A program made the translations under genes and the position numbers. The notes beneath the pieces were generated by a model, which had not been told where the DNA came from, ran no database searches, and was given only the letters and a program-made list of their open reading frames with translations. This document shows, one piece after another, positions 13,155 to 24,501 of a DNA stretch of 64,000 bases. This DNA comes from Culex pipiens pallens (Eukaryota > Arthropoda > Insecta > Diptera > Culicidae), in contig NC_068938.1 in NCBI RefSeq assembly GCF_016801865.2, positions 219,731,827 to 219,795,826 on the forward strand. The letters run 5' to 3'. Numbering within the stretch: the stretch's first letter is position 1; each line of letters starts with the position of its first letter.

Positions 13155-14634
13155 ATTGAGCAACTCTCTACGAAATCGGCCGATTTCGACCATTTGTATT
13201 TTTTGTATTTTTTGATTTGGCTCAAACTTTGTGGGGGCCTTCCCTATGACCAAATAAGCTATTTTGTGTCAATGGTTCACCCATACATGTCTCCATACAA
13301 TTTTGGCTGCTGTCCATACAAAAATGGTATGTAAATATTCAAACAGCTGTAACTTGTGAGTGAATTTCCTGATCAATTTGGTATCTTCGGCAAAGTTTTA
13401 GGTATTGTTGAGGACAATTGAGAAAAAAATAGGTACACGGAAAAAAATTACAGATTTTTAATCAACTTTTTTTTCACTAAAACTCAACTTCCCAAAAAAC
13501 GTATTTTTTATTTTCGAGATTTTTTGATATATTTTATATATTTGAGCCATAGAGAAACATGGTCAAAAAATCTGCCGCCGAGTTATGATTTTTGGATAAA
13601 ATCTAAATTTTATGCAAGAACAAATTTGGCGTTATTTTATAATGCAAAATTGAATTTGCAATCGAAAACTACTTTACAGATTTTTTGACAAAGGGCTCCG
13701 TTTTCAAGATATAGCCACCGAAAGTTTGATTTTAGAGAAATATTTGCAGTTTTTCGATTTTTAAAAATAGTGACCTTGAGTGACCATTTCCAATTTTTTT
13801 TTTTCAAAGTTCAGATAATTTGCTATAAAATTGTCTAAGGGAAATTGAAGATTAGACCTCGGGTTGCTGAGATAGAGCCGCTTTAAGAAAAAGAAACACG
13901 AAAATTGAAGTTTTCTAAGTCTCACCAAAAACAACCCACCATTTTCTAATGTCGATATCTCAGCAACTAATAGTTCGATTTTCGATCTCTTCGAAAAAAA
14001 TATTTTGAAAAAAATTAATTCAAGACTAACATTTTAAAAGGGCCAAACATTGAATATTACGCCCATTTAAAATGCTTTATCAAAAAATCTGTAAAGTAGT
14101 TTTCGATTGCAAATTCAATTTTGCATTATAAAATAACGCCAAATTTGTTTTTGCATGAAATTTCGATTTTTTCCAAAAATCACTGTTTTTTCAAAAAATC
14201 ATAACTCGGCGGCAGATTTGTTGACCATGTTTCTCTATGGCTCAACAGTTGCGGATTTTTGTCCCCTAAAAAATATCAAAAAATCTCGAAAAAAAAAAAC
14301 TATTTTGGGAAATTAAGTTTTAGTGAAAAAAAAGTTGATTAAAAATCTGCAAAAAATCATTTCCGAGTATCTATTTTTCTCAATTGTCCTCAACAATACC
14401 TACAACTTTGCCGAAGACATCAAATTGACCAGAGAATTCACTCAAAAGTTAAAACTGTTTGTATATTTACATACCATTTTTGTATGGACAGCTGCCAAAA
14501 TTATATGAAGACTTGTATGGGTGAACCAATGACACAAAATAGCTTATTTGGTCATAGGGAAGGCCCCCACAAAGTTTGAGCCAAATCAAAAAATAAAAAT
14601 AAAATCAATTGCCGGTTTTGGTAGAGAATTGCTC
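13155..14634. repeat. 1.5-kb long inverted repeat (foldback) element
   Basis: The left arm from gagcaactctctacgaaat through caatcgaaaactactttac reappears inverted in the right arm down to agagaattgctc. Arms are about 550-730 bp, roughly 90% alike by eye; the centre is near 13890. Includes paired ggcccccacaaagtttgag and atggttcacccatac blocks. No transposase; frames in the arms are mirror images. Confidence 0.85.
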
Positions 14635-16239
14635 TATTCCATATTCATAAGAAAGAATTTCAGTTAATTTAAAATGAGATTATCCTTTCATCAAACCCTC
14701 TCACAAAACGTTGTTTTCTTTGTTTCAACTTGGAGAATCAAATCGTAAAAGCATTCGATTGAAACAAAGCCTTCCGCACTCGCACACAACAGGTTGAATT
14801 ATGTTCACCAATCTGTGCGCGCCAAGCACTGATTGTTAATAGCTCAATTTGAGCGAAGACGGAGCCAAAAAATTACTTTCAGTGACGTCATATCTACACG
14901 CTGTTGCTACGTCGTAAGTCTCGGAGGTACTATTCGAGATGTAATTTGAGCGATCGATTCAAATCTCGCCATTTTATGGGTTTTAAGGTCACGTACAGTG
15001 CACGCCGTGTAGTTTGTTTGATTTTTCGGAAATTATTCAGCTGCCTGATTCAAAGTAATTGCCCGATAGTTTACATTGGAGTGAAACTGAAAGGCAGCAA
15101 AAAAATACCCATCATATCACCCAGACATTGGCGAGACTGCCGCTGTTACTGCTATCGATCAAAGCAGTGTTCGCCTGGCGAGCATTTCCATTATATTTGA
15201 ATTACATAATGTTCACACGATCGGCTTACGATGCACGGAGGAATGCTGCGTACACTCCGTAATATTACTTTCAATCGGCTTGCAACAGGCGTTCTGGAGC
15301 GATTTTACGGGAAATAACAACTTGGTCATTCGAAATCTTTTAACTTGAATGATTCCTTCAAAACATCCCAACTTTGCCCCATCGCGCACACCAACACCAG
15401 CAAACGCCCTAATTGAAGAGCTTGCCTTTCAATTGGTAGATCATCATCAGCAGAGTCGTACACACTGCGGCGATGTTCAAGATGTTCAAGTGCTTCTGCC
15501 GTGTGCACACATCAGAGCTCGGTCGCCACAAATCCAGTGAGTTGAGCAGTTTCAACAACAATTTGCACGATCTTTGCTCGCGGTTCGTCATTTTTTGACG
15601 AACGCCTTGAAATCTTCTCCCCTCAATTGTACCTGTTTGACGTGTAGATATGGCGGTGAAGATCCGGACTAGAAGGGGCTGACGCGTTGTAGCGCTGCAA
15701 ATCTTGACGGATTTTGCATCGATGGGTTAGACAGATGTGTGAGTTGTATCTGCGTTTGATGGTGAAGTAGTCGTACGGTGGGATTTGGAATATCTCGACC
15801 ATGACCCATTTAGCAGCTGCGTGAACTGATTATTGGTATTTTGTTAAAAAAAAAAAATATACTGAAATCTATTCAAACGAAAGATTGCGAGTACAGCATG
15901 CGAATGTTTGAGTACAGCATGCGGAAACATGATAAATGAAAAAAAAAAATTTGAGCTATGTTTTACAAATTCTACTGATCTCAATATCAGTTCAATATCA
16001 ATCGATCCCCATCAATAACAATGTTTTTGTTATGGGCAAAAAGTTAAGTTCATCGATTTCACTATCAAGCTGCGGCCTTCTTGTAAATAGTTGCAATTTT
16101 TCGTAAGTAAAGTAGTGTAAATTTTGAGATTCGAGTTGTATAAATCGATGATATTTGTTTTTTAACTCTTTACGAAAATGACATTGAAATCATTGAGTAA
16201 CTTAACAAAATCTTTTTAAAATTATGAATTTTTAAAATT
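14635..16239. other. Unique DNA with a candidate first exon
   Basis: Mixed-composition island at 14.70-15.80 kb. The only segment with coding character is 15473-15536 (listed separately). The rest is AT-rich without identified features. Confidence 0.35.
15473..15536 (+). CDS. Candidate first coding exon, unknown protein
   Basis: An ATG opens 21 codons (MFKMFKCFCRVHTSELGRHK S) ending at a perfect GTGAGT donor in phase 1. The Cys/basic start resembles N-termini that become lipid-modified, but I do not recognise it. No acceptor partner was found downstream in the window, so it may be chance. Confidence 0.2.
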
Positions 16240-16865
16240 ATGCATTATGAATTATTATTGAAAAGATAGAAAAAATCATTTTTTGCAATTCCGTCGTGAA
16301 ACTACTAACTTTTCCTGTCATTCTTGAACTACGAAATAGCCTACTTTTCTGTACCAAAAGTAACAGAATCGAAAAGCAACACTTTTCAGAATAAATGCTA
16401 CTTTTCAGCACTGAAATGGGTGCTGAAAAGTTGAAGTTTTCAGCACTTGTTTCGAAAAGTATCACTTTTCAACATTGTTTTGATTGAAACGATTTATTGA
16501 CAACATACATGAAAATTTGACTTAAAATTTCACTCAATGGGTGTTTTCGGAATTGCAAACGGTCTACTTTTCCCCAAAAATAACAGAATGGAAAATTAAT
16601 GCCTTTCAATACCAGTGCTGAAAAGTTCTACTGAAAAATATAACTTTTCAACATTGATATCGAAAAGTAACATTTTTCAATATTTTTTGTTTTTAACGGT
16701 AAATTTACTAAACACATGAATGTTTACTAAGCACATGAATTATTGATGTTTGTTTTTGCTTTTTTTATGAATGTTTGACATAAAATTCCTTTCAAGAAGC
16801 GTTTTTCGGAATTGCAAAAAATGTTGTATGCAACTCGTTGCAAAAAAAAGATTTTTTCAGCACTC
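16240..16865. mobile_element. MITE-like element rich in aaaagt/acttttc palindromes
   Basis: Bounded by ttttttgcaattccg (16278) and cggaattgcaaaaaatg (16808), inverted to each other. Between them short blocks such as cgaaaagtatcacttttcaa and gctgaaaagtt recur about eight times in both orientations. Confidence 0.55.
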
Positions 16866-17813
16866 GTTGTATTTATCGAACTCGGTAAACTACTATTTTA
16901 TCATTGAAAATCGAACCAATAGTTTTCGAGATATCGTCAGTTGAAAATTACAGGATTATAAGGTGACACTTAGAAAACTCATTTTCATGAAATTGAATTC
17001 TTTGGGAGGCTGTATCTCATAAACTAATAGTCCGATTTTCAAAGTTTCAGAGAAAAAGTGTAGGAAATTTTCTCAACTCTTCAAAAATATTTTTCTGGGT
17101 TGGTTTTCCTCCAAAAAGTATTTTAAAAACGAAAATTGTTCAAATTTGCAAAAATCATAACGTAAAAGTGAGTATAACTTCGAAACAGTGCAATATAGCA
17201 AAAAATCGGCAAGTTTCAATTCCAACTTATTGAATTATAGTTTTTTTTTTCATAGCATTTTCGATATTTTTTCATAAATCATTTTTTTTTGAAAACTCTT
17301 GTGTCTGAAACCAGATTTTGTACCACCATACACTGTGGCTCACATATACATTTTCAGTCCCCTAAAACATATAAAAAATACATATTTTCGAGATTCGATA
17401 CTAATACTAATTTTAAAATCGCGAAATAATTTTCGTAAATCTAGAGAACTACACTACAAACAAATTCCCACTGTTTAAAAATAAGTTTTAGATTTTGAAT
17501 AAATAGTCAAAATTATAAAAATTATTCTTGACGTAGCCTGTTCGAATAAACAAACCGCGTTTAAAAATAAATAAAATTAATTTTCAAAAAAAATGAAATC
17601 ATTCACCTTACGCATTTAAACATTTTAGCGATTTTGTTTCACAATTGGTAGATTAATACATCTAACTGGGAACTCAGAAATGTCATGTGTCTTCAACTAT
17701 AAAGTATAAGGTTAATCGTAGATCAAAAGTTGCTCAAAAATACTTCCCAAACACTAGAAAATAAAAAAAAAACATTGCATTGTTTACGTTTATTAAAACC
17801 TTACCCGAGCAGA
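16866..17813. repeat. Interspersed repeat shared with 58.96-59.19 kb
   Basis: The block ttttcgagatatcgtcagtt gaaaattacagg at 16923 matches the reverse of 59085-59125, and flanking text (aagtgtcac...) matches too. To the right, 17100-17800, the DNA is AT-rich with no ends seen. Confidence 0.45.
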
Positions 17814-18226
17814 CGGAAATAACTTGGGAATAATTTTTTTTGATATTTTAAAATTCTAAGCCAATAACATTTTATGTTATTTATAACAAGATTTGTTATT
17901 CGTCGCTATGTTTTTTTTGTATTGGATTGTTATTGGAATTATTTTTCGAACAAATCTATGTTATTATTTTTTGTTATTTTAACAACTAATCCGATCATCC
18001 CAATAACAGTTGGTGGTATTCTTCCATAACAAAAAATGTTATTCCAAAGTTGTTTTGGCTTCCAACCGATATCAGACCAATAACAATGTTTGTTATGTTA
18101 ACATAAACTGTTATTAAACTCTTATGCAAAAATGGATTTTGCAAGAATATTCCATAACACTTTCTGTTATTTTAACAGTACTTGTTATTGAAATGGCATG
18201 AATTATGTTATTACCGTCTGCCCGGG
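17814..18226. mobile_element. MITE with CCCGAGCAGACGG ends (full copy)
   Basis: Left end CCCGAGCAGACGGAAATAAC; right end, inverted, CCCGGGCAGACGGTAATAAC. Flanks TA on both sides (17811-17812 region and 18227-18228) allow a TA target. The interior is full of ataacaxxxxtgttat palindromes. Confidence 0.75.
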
Positions 18227-18473
18227 TAATCATTTAAGTAGTAACATACTCGTATAATTTTAAAATTCAAAGAATCAGTTTGAGCTAACACATGGATATT
18301 GCTAAAATTAGTTTTCAGGACACATAAATAAAAAAAATCCACTATTCAAAACTTGCTAACACGCAATACAGTTTCAAAAATCGGATGCCACTGCGTTGAC
18401 CAAATCGCTTTTTATTTGTTTAAACAGTTTGCTTTGCTCAAAAATTCAAACTGAAATCGTCACTAGTGCACTT

Positions 18474-18893
18474 CCCGGATAAAAAATTACCATTTGATTA
18501 CCATATTGGATCATACAATGACACTTTGAGAAATGGTAACTGTTTGTGAAATCGTTTTTCAATTTCCCAAAATTAAAATTTAACTGTATTAAACTATTTG
18601 TGAACTGTTTGATTTAAGGTTACTTTTTGCCAAATAGTACTTAAACCATTTATTTACCATACAACAAACAGTTTTTTGACGAAAATAGTACTGAGTTTTT
18701 TAAGGTTACCATTGCTAACCACCCTTATGCCAGATGGTTAAACCATTTGTGAGATAGTAAAAATTCATGCCAACCATATAAATACCATTTCTAAAATAGT
18801 AGTCAAACATTTTTGGGAATGGTAGTAACAATATAGTTTAAAGTTCAATTACCATATGAAAAAAAGTTTTTATATGGTACTTTTTTATGCGGG
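18474..18893. mobile_element. MITE with CCCGGATAAAAAATTACCAT ends
   Basis: 420 bp; right end inverted begins CCCGCATAAAAAAGTACCAT. Interior made of accattt / aaatggt blocks. Related ends at 25703 and 37437. Confidence 0.7.
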
Positions 18894-20984
18894 TTTTTAT
18901 CATTAAATATAAACTTTCACATGTTGTGGAAAGACCAATTTACAGTCAGATGAGATCATTCTCAGAAATTTGAATGTAAATTTTGCTGGTTTATTAAGAT
19001 GTAAATATTTCGAAAGTTTTTGTATCATTTCCATGGTGTGGGAAGAAAAAAACAAACAATTATGTTATTAATTTTCAGAACATATGCCATTTTCTAAGGA
19101 ATGTGATGATTTTTTTTTTTTTTTTTTTTTTGATTTTTGGAAAATGACTCCTGTCGCATTTTTTAGAACCCCACGCTATTTCGGTAAAAAAAATCAAATT
19201 GTAAACACAAAAAGCAGTAAAATCAATTCCTTTCAACAGCATCAAAGAGAAAACATCACACCATTTTCCGGGTGACACTTTTCTCTCCGCCAAAGCTCAT
19301 AGATCAAAGCTTAGTTCCATTCATGCTTCTCCGCACAGACCGCACACACCACCATCACTTCATTGCGGCCACAAAGCCAACAGAAAATCTGAATGACAAT
19401 CGCACAGGCAACAGGCATTACGTGCACAATTGCAAAGCAAAAACAAAAAAATCACCCCTCTCTCAACCTCACTCCCATTTTCCTCCCCCTGGCATCGTGT
19501 TACTTTTAATATTAGTTTTCATTACATTTCACTTACTCTTTCTGTCTATCGCGGGGTGGGTTGCGGCGTTTGACGCTGAAAAGCACACAAAATCGAAGCA
19601 CCCCAGCAATTCTCGACGAGCCCAATGACGACCGACGATGATGATGATCGCCCTCCAGCTCCACGGACCGACCGGCCAGGTGAGACACGTGGAGGACACA
19701 CGAGGGCGGGCAAACAAGTTTCGCTTCAAATGTTTGTTGTAAGAAGCAAAAACTCTTTATACACCCATACACAAACACTTTACTACTGCACTCGCGCGAG
19801 GTAATATCGTTTTTTTTTTCTCTCTTCTCCTTCGTAACTTTTTTTTTATTTATTTTTTGCTATTTTTGCCTTGGATGTGATTTTTCACTTTTTTTTCTCA
19901 CTCTCTGCTAAGATATGTAAACCTTATTTTTTCTCTCAATGAATCCAAGGCAAATTCACACCTTGCTGTAGTTGAGGAACGCTGCGAAATCAAATCTTAT
20001 CACGAACTCACACGGAAGCGAACTTCAATCCAATCAGACAAGCCTCACGAGCACTTGGAGAGCAAACAAAATCACTGCCGACGAAGCCGCCTAAACACAC
20101 GAGACAGAAGTCCGAAACCACACACTGCCGGGCAAACAGAAGAAGATCAGCACAGCAGCACTATTCAATCAACGCACACACAAGGAACTCCGGGGTCTTT
20201 GTTTAATCACCATCAACTTGCCGGAGCCGCTTAAGAGCAACTCTCCTCGATCCTCTGTTTTGATCGACTGCTTCGCGTGTTCAACTCTCAGAACAGCTTG
20301 AAGAGTCCGTTCTCAGTCTCTGAACCCCCGAAAATCGCAGCAATCGCGCGCTCATTTTCCGTTTGCGCGTACTCTCCACAGCCTACTCCAACCAGGTTTC
20401 GCAACAACTCCCAATCAAACTTCTTGGCTTTTTACACCACACCACCCAACCAAACACCCCAGCACTACACAAACCAGCTGATGGTTGTTTAGAACGGCTC
20501 CTTGCGCGAATACATTACATAAAAATAAGAGAGCTTTCCTATACTTCTCCTTGCGAGCAGAGAAACGGTAAACAGCAAGTCCATAGACCCGAAGACCCGC
20601 GCGCGCCAGAACACACACCTCAAGAGAAGACAGCAGAAACAACGTGCAAACTCGACGAGATAACTTTCGCGACTGAACGTAGCAAGCTGTGCTGGACTGA
20701 CCGGCGCGGCAAACCACACAACATCACGGCGGCGGTGAGAAGCCTCCACAGCAGTGGGCGTCGCGACTTCCTTTGTGAGCTGAGCATTGAAAGCCCAGGG
20801 GCGAGTGAGTGAGCATAACGTGCGGTGGAAAAAGCTCGCTCTCGTTGGACGGGTTGGAAAGCTTTGCGATTGAAGGTTGCGTGCAAGTTTATGATGAACT
20901 TTGTTGATTCTGTGTTGATTTATCATGCGTCTCCATTATTCATTACACAAAGTCTAAATTATGGTTGGAACCATCCACCACGTT
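18894..20984. other. Unique DNA, GC-rich island 19.25-20.9 kb
   Basis: A pure T tract of 22 near 19109, then a host-like island with CpG-containing, mixed-strand open frames. The overlapping frames on both strands (up to 168 codons) have no domain. The island looks like promoter and 5' UTR DNA. One possible first exon is listed at 19625. Confidence 0.35.
19625..19679 (+). CDS. Candidate first coding exon (acidic/proline start)
   Basis: ATG followed by 18 codons (MTTDDDDDRPPAPRTDRP) up to CAG|GTGAGA in phase 1. The acidic then RPPAP start vaguely recalls p21-activated kinase N-termini, but without a next exon this cannot be supported. It may be chance. Confidence 0.15.
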
Positions 20985-21284
20985 TTTTTGGAAAAAAAAC
21001 TTTTTTGTACAAAAGCCATTTTGTGTTCACCCATATAAGTTTCCATACAATTTTGGCAGCTGTCCGTACAAAAATGGTACGTAAATATTCGAAATCTGTA
21101 ACTTTTGAAGGAATTTTCCGATCAATTTGGAGTCTTGGGCAAAGTTTTAGGTATCGAAGAGGAATATTCGAACAAAATAGATACACAGAAGAAGATTTCC
21201 GATTTTTTTTATCAGCTTTTTTTACAAATACATTTTTTAAATGTTTTAGGGGACCAAAACCCGCAACTTTTGAGCCAAAGAGAA
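20985..21284. repeat. Fragment of the long-inverted-repeat family
   Basis: Shares ttccatacaattttggcagc, gtccgtacaaaaatggta and gatcaatttggagtcttggg with the left arm of 13155-14634. It is cut on the right by the MITE starting at 21285. Confidence 0.65.
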
Positions 21285-21727
21285 CCCGAGCAGACGGAAA
21301 TAACTTGGGAATAACATTTTTTGATGTTTGAAAATACTAGGCTAATGACATTTTGTGTTATTTATAACAAGATTTGTTACTCGTCATTATGCTTTTTTTG
21401 TTATTGGATTATTATTGTAATAACAGACAAATAACATTTTAAGTTATTCTTCGAACAAATCTTTGTTATTTTTGTTTGTTATTTTAACAACTAATCCGAT
21501 CATCCCAATAACTGTTGAAGGTATGCTTCCATAACAAAAAATGTTATTCCAAAGTTGTTTTGGCTCTCAATCAATATCAGACCAATAACAAATTTTGTTA
21601 TGATAACATAAACTGTTTTTAAACCCTAATGCAAAAATGGATTTTTCAAGAAGATTCCATAACACTTTCTGTTATTTTAACCGTATTTGTTATTGAAATG
21701 ACATGAATTTTGATATAACCGTCTGCC
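21285..21727. mobile_element. MITE with CCCGAGCAGACGG ends (third copy)
   Basis: Left end CCCGAGCAGACGGAAATAAC; right end ...ataaccgtctgcctg, one step decayed. About 85-90% like the copy at 17814. Inserted into a long-inverted-repeat fragment. Confidence 0.7.
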
Positions 21728-23021
21728 TGAAAAGTATGGTCAAAAAAAAAAATTCAACATTTTTTCAATTTTTTTTCTAAAATTCAAAAGTTTTTTTAAT
21801 AAGCCTTAACATGCTAAAAATAATATTAAACGCAGGGGAAAACAAAAATATTTTCGCCGTAATAGATGTACATTGTTCTCTTTTTTATAATTCACAAAAA
21901 AAAAGCTTTTTAGTGCGATTTAAATTAAAAAAAAAATAAGATAAAATCTTTTAGTAGCTTCAACTGTTGAAAATTTTCCTTCTTTTATGTAAAATTCAAC
22001 TTAATAAAGTGAAAAATGAACTAAAAGATGTACTGTTTAAATTATCTATAATTGAGCTTTTCCAATGCATTTTTCCCATCTTTTATTCAGAATTCAACTT
22101 GAAGAAGGAAAAATCTCTCGAAAGATTCAAATTTTTCCCTTCTTTTTTTAAGCTTAGTCTTTAGAAGGGATGCAGATTTCGCACTTCTTTTAATATTTTG
22201 CAATTAAGTTTTCAAATACAATTTTCCCTTCTTTTTTTAAATTCAACTTGAAGAAGTGAAAATTTCCTGAAGATCCTGATATCTGCACACTTTCCTCTGT
22301 TGAATTTTTCAATGCAATTAAATTGTTTATGCTTTTTTTTAAGATTGGGGGTAAATTGTAAAAAAAACTGAAATATATTGTTTTTTTTTGTTTAAATAAA
22401 GATAGGGAAAATACATAAAAATAGCGCACATTTCAAGCATTAAAATAATGGCAAAATATTAATCTTCAAAGAGATTTCTCCTTCTATAAATTTAATTTTA
22501 AATAAAAGAAGGGAAAATGTCATAAACAAACTCAATTGTCAAATATTAAAAAAATAATACAATATATTGAAAGAAAAGCTAAATGTACATCTTTCGAGAG
22601 TTATACATCTCTTTATCCGGTTGAATTTTAAATGAAAAAAAATGCATTGAAAACCTAAATATGTGACTAAAAAATATAAAAGGGTAAACATGTAAAAAAT
22701 TAAAGAAATTTTTCTTTTTTATATTAAAATTTTTAATAAATGTATGAAAAATTACATTAAAAAATTTATTGATAAATAATGAAAAAAGGCAAAAAATACA
22801 TCCATTGAGAAAATAATACAGAGATACTTGATTTTGTTAAAATTTATAATCATCTCCAAAAGTGAAATTATCTGTTAAAAAGAAAAAAAAACTATGAATT
22901 GTCATTTAAAAAAAATAATCAAAACAAAAAAAGCATATTTTTTTGGTTATTGAACGAGTTATACCAAAAGTCCATTATGCCAAACGTCTCTAATGCATTG
23001 AACCATTTATGCCAAACTTCC
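21728..23021. other. AT-rich spacer with short direct repeats
   Basis: The phrase aattcaacttgaagaag (variants) recurs near 21995, 22092 and 22243. From 22960 the phrase ccattatgccaaa marks an older repeat into which the hAT MITE at 23030 inserted. No gene. Confidence 0.4.
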
Positions 23022-23029
23022 ATTGCGCC

Positions 23030-23548
23030 CAGTGTTGCAAATGAGTGATAGAAAAGCTATCAATTGATTATCTCTGCACCAAAAACATCCGAGAGTATAG
23101 CGGCCGTCACTGTAGCTTGTGAGATCTCTTCTTGTGTCTCGTGATTCCCAGCGATGTCATTCTCTCTCTCTATCACTCCTCCCCTTTTTCTCGACTATGT
23201 GCTCTCACCGCTGAGTCTCTCAATCTCTCCGAAAACTGGAATGAGAGAGCGCGAGATGGCGATTAGGAGCCGACCACGCATGACGTCCCGTTAAACTGCG
23301 TCTGCGAAATGGGTTTTGTGGCGGCTTTTGTGGTTAAACGCTGTTGCGGTAGGATAATCGTGGAAGCGGGAATGAGAGAGAAAAGAAAAATGTCAATCGC
23401 GAGTGTGTAAACACGAAAACGTGTTCGGCTATGTTCGGCGCTGAGAGTTTCAATAAGGAGAGAAGAGCAGTTGTATTTGAGGCATGAATATTCAGGCGGG
23501 ATAATTGTAGTTGCTGAGAGCTGATATTTTGATAATTTAACAACCCTG
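23030..23548. mobile_element. hAT-type MITE with 8-bp target duplication
   Basis: 519 bp; ends CAGTGTTGCAAATGAG and, inverted, CAGGGTTGTTAAATTATC. Perfect 8-bp duplication attgcgcc at 23022-23029 and 23549-23556. The host site is the ttatgccaaa repeat. The interior is GC-richer than the flanks and includes ctctctctc runs. A diverged second copy lies at 3540-3972. Confidence 0.82.
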
Positions 23549-23808
23549 ATTGCGCCAAATGTTCCTATGGAAAACCCGTTATTCCAAATATCCATTATGC
23601 CAAATGGGGTACACCCCTATGTTAATAAAACGTTTTCAAATAAAACCATAGATTTTTTCTAGCATTTCCCAAAAAAAAATCATTTTTTTATTGGACGTTG
23701 TAGGATTCTAACTTTTAACACGTGACCTGATATTCTTTTTTTTTAAATAACTCAACAAACTTCAAAACTAAAATATAAAGCAATAGCATGATTCATGACA
23801 TCGACATA

Positions 23809-24450
23809 TCGTCAGCTGTGTGCTATCTTGTGACAACGACCATTTAGTACTTTTCGAGAAAATCGATTTTTAAAGTTTGATGATAAATATTTTCAAAACT
23901 ATGAATGGTAGAGCCAAACTTTTTGAAGCAATCGGTTCGTATACTATTGCTTAACAAACGCTCCAAGTTTCAACTAATTTGGTTACACCAGTTAAAAGAT
24001 ACAATAAATTATGTAATCAAAATCTGAAAAGCACGTGTCACAAGTGTGTTTCGAAAGTAAAATTGTACTACGTGTCACAAGTGTGCACAGAATTTCCATA
24101 CAAACTAAAATAGACTAAAATCAATAGTTTAACCGACTTAATCAGTATATTTTCAAAAACAAAAGATTGCATTGCCTTCAGAAAATGTGTATCAACATAA
24201 ATTTGTGAAAAACAAGAAAAAAATTCCACATTTTCCAACAACATGTATGACGTGTCACAAGTGTGCACGATCATTTTGATGATAAATTGGTCTATGTCAC
24301 AAGTGTGTATTGCGATATCCGGGAAACGGAAGCGAGTTTCCAAAATCGGGTTAAAGCATCTTGTAGTGTTTGTCAAGTATAGCAAAACGTCATCATTAAC
24401 TCATTTTCGACCAAAATGGTCTATGTCACAAGATAGCACACAGCTGATGA
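23809..24450. mobile_element. TA-flanked inverted-repeat element with CACAAGTGTG motifs
   Basis: Ends TCGTCAGCTGTGTGCTATCT and, inverted, TCATCAGCTGTGTGCTATCT (27-28 bp of near-identity), TA on both sides (23807-23808, 24451-24452). The core tcacaagtgtg occurs four times inside (24039, 24075, 24256, 24297). No transposase. A Tc1/mariner-like origin is possible from the TA target. Confidence 0.75.
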
Positions 24451-24456
24451 TATGTA

Positions 24457-24462
24457 TTTATT
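24457..24462 (-). terminator. Poly(A) signal of the pacifastin-type gene
   Basis: A canonical AATAAA on the minus strand lies 40 bp beyond the stop codon of the inhibitor gene and only 7 bp from the edge of the inverted-repeat element ending at 24450. No other hexamer is closer to the stop. Confidence 0.5.
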
Positions 24463-24501
24463 TGTACAATTGCAAAAATACAAAGCGTTTATATACCTCT
24501 A

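Noticed and set aside
20363..20926. Protein-coding genes in the 20.3-20.9 kb island
   Set aside because: Long frames on both strands result from GC-rich composition; none has domain content. More likely promoter/5' UTR DNA.
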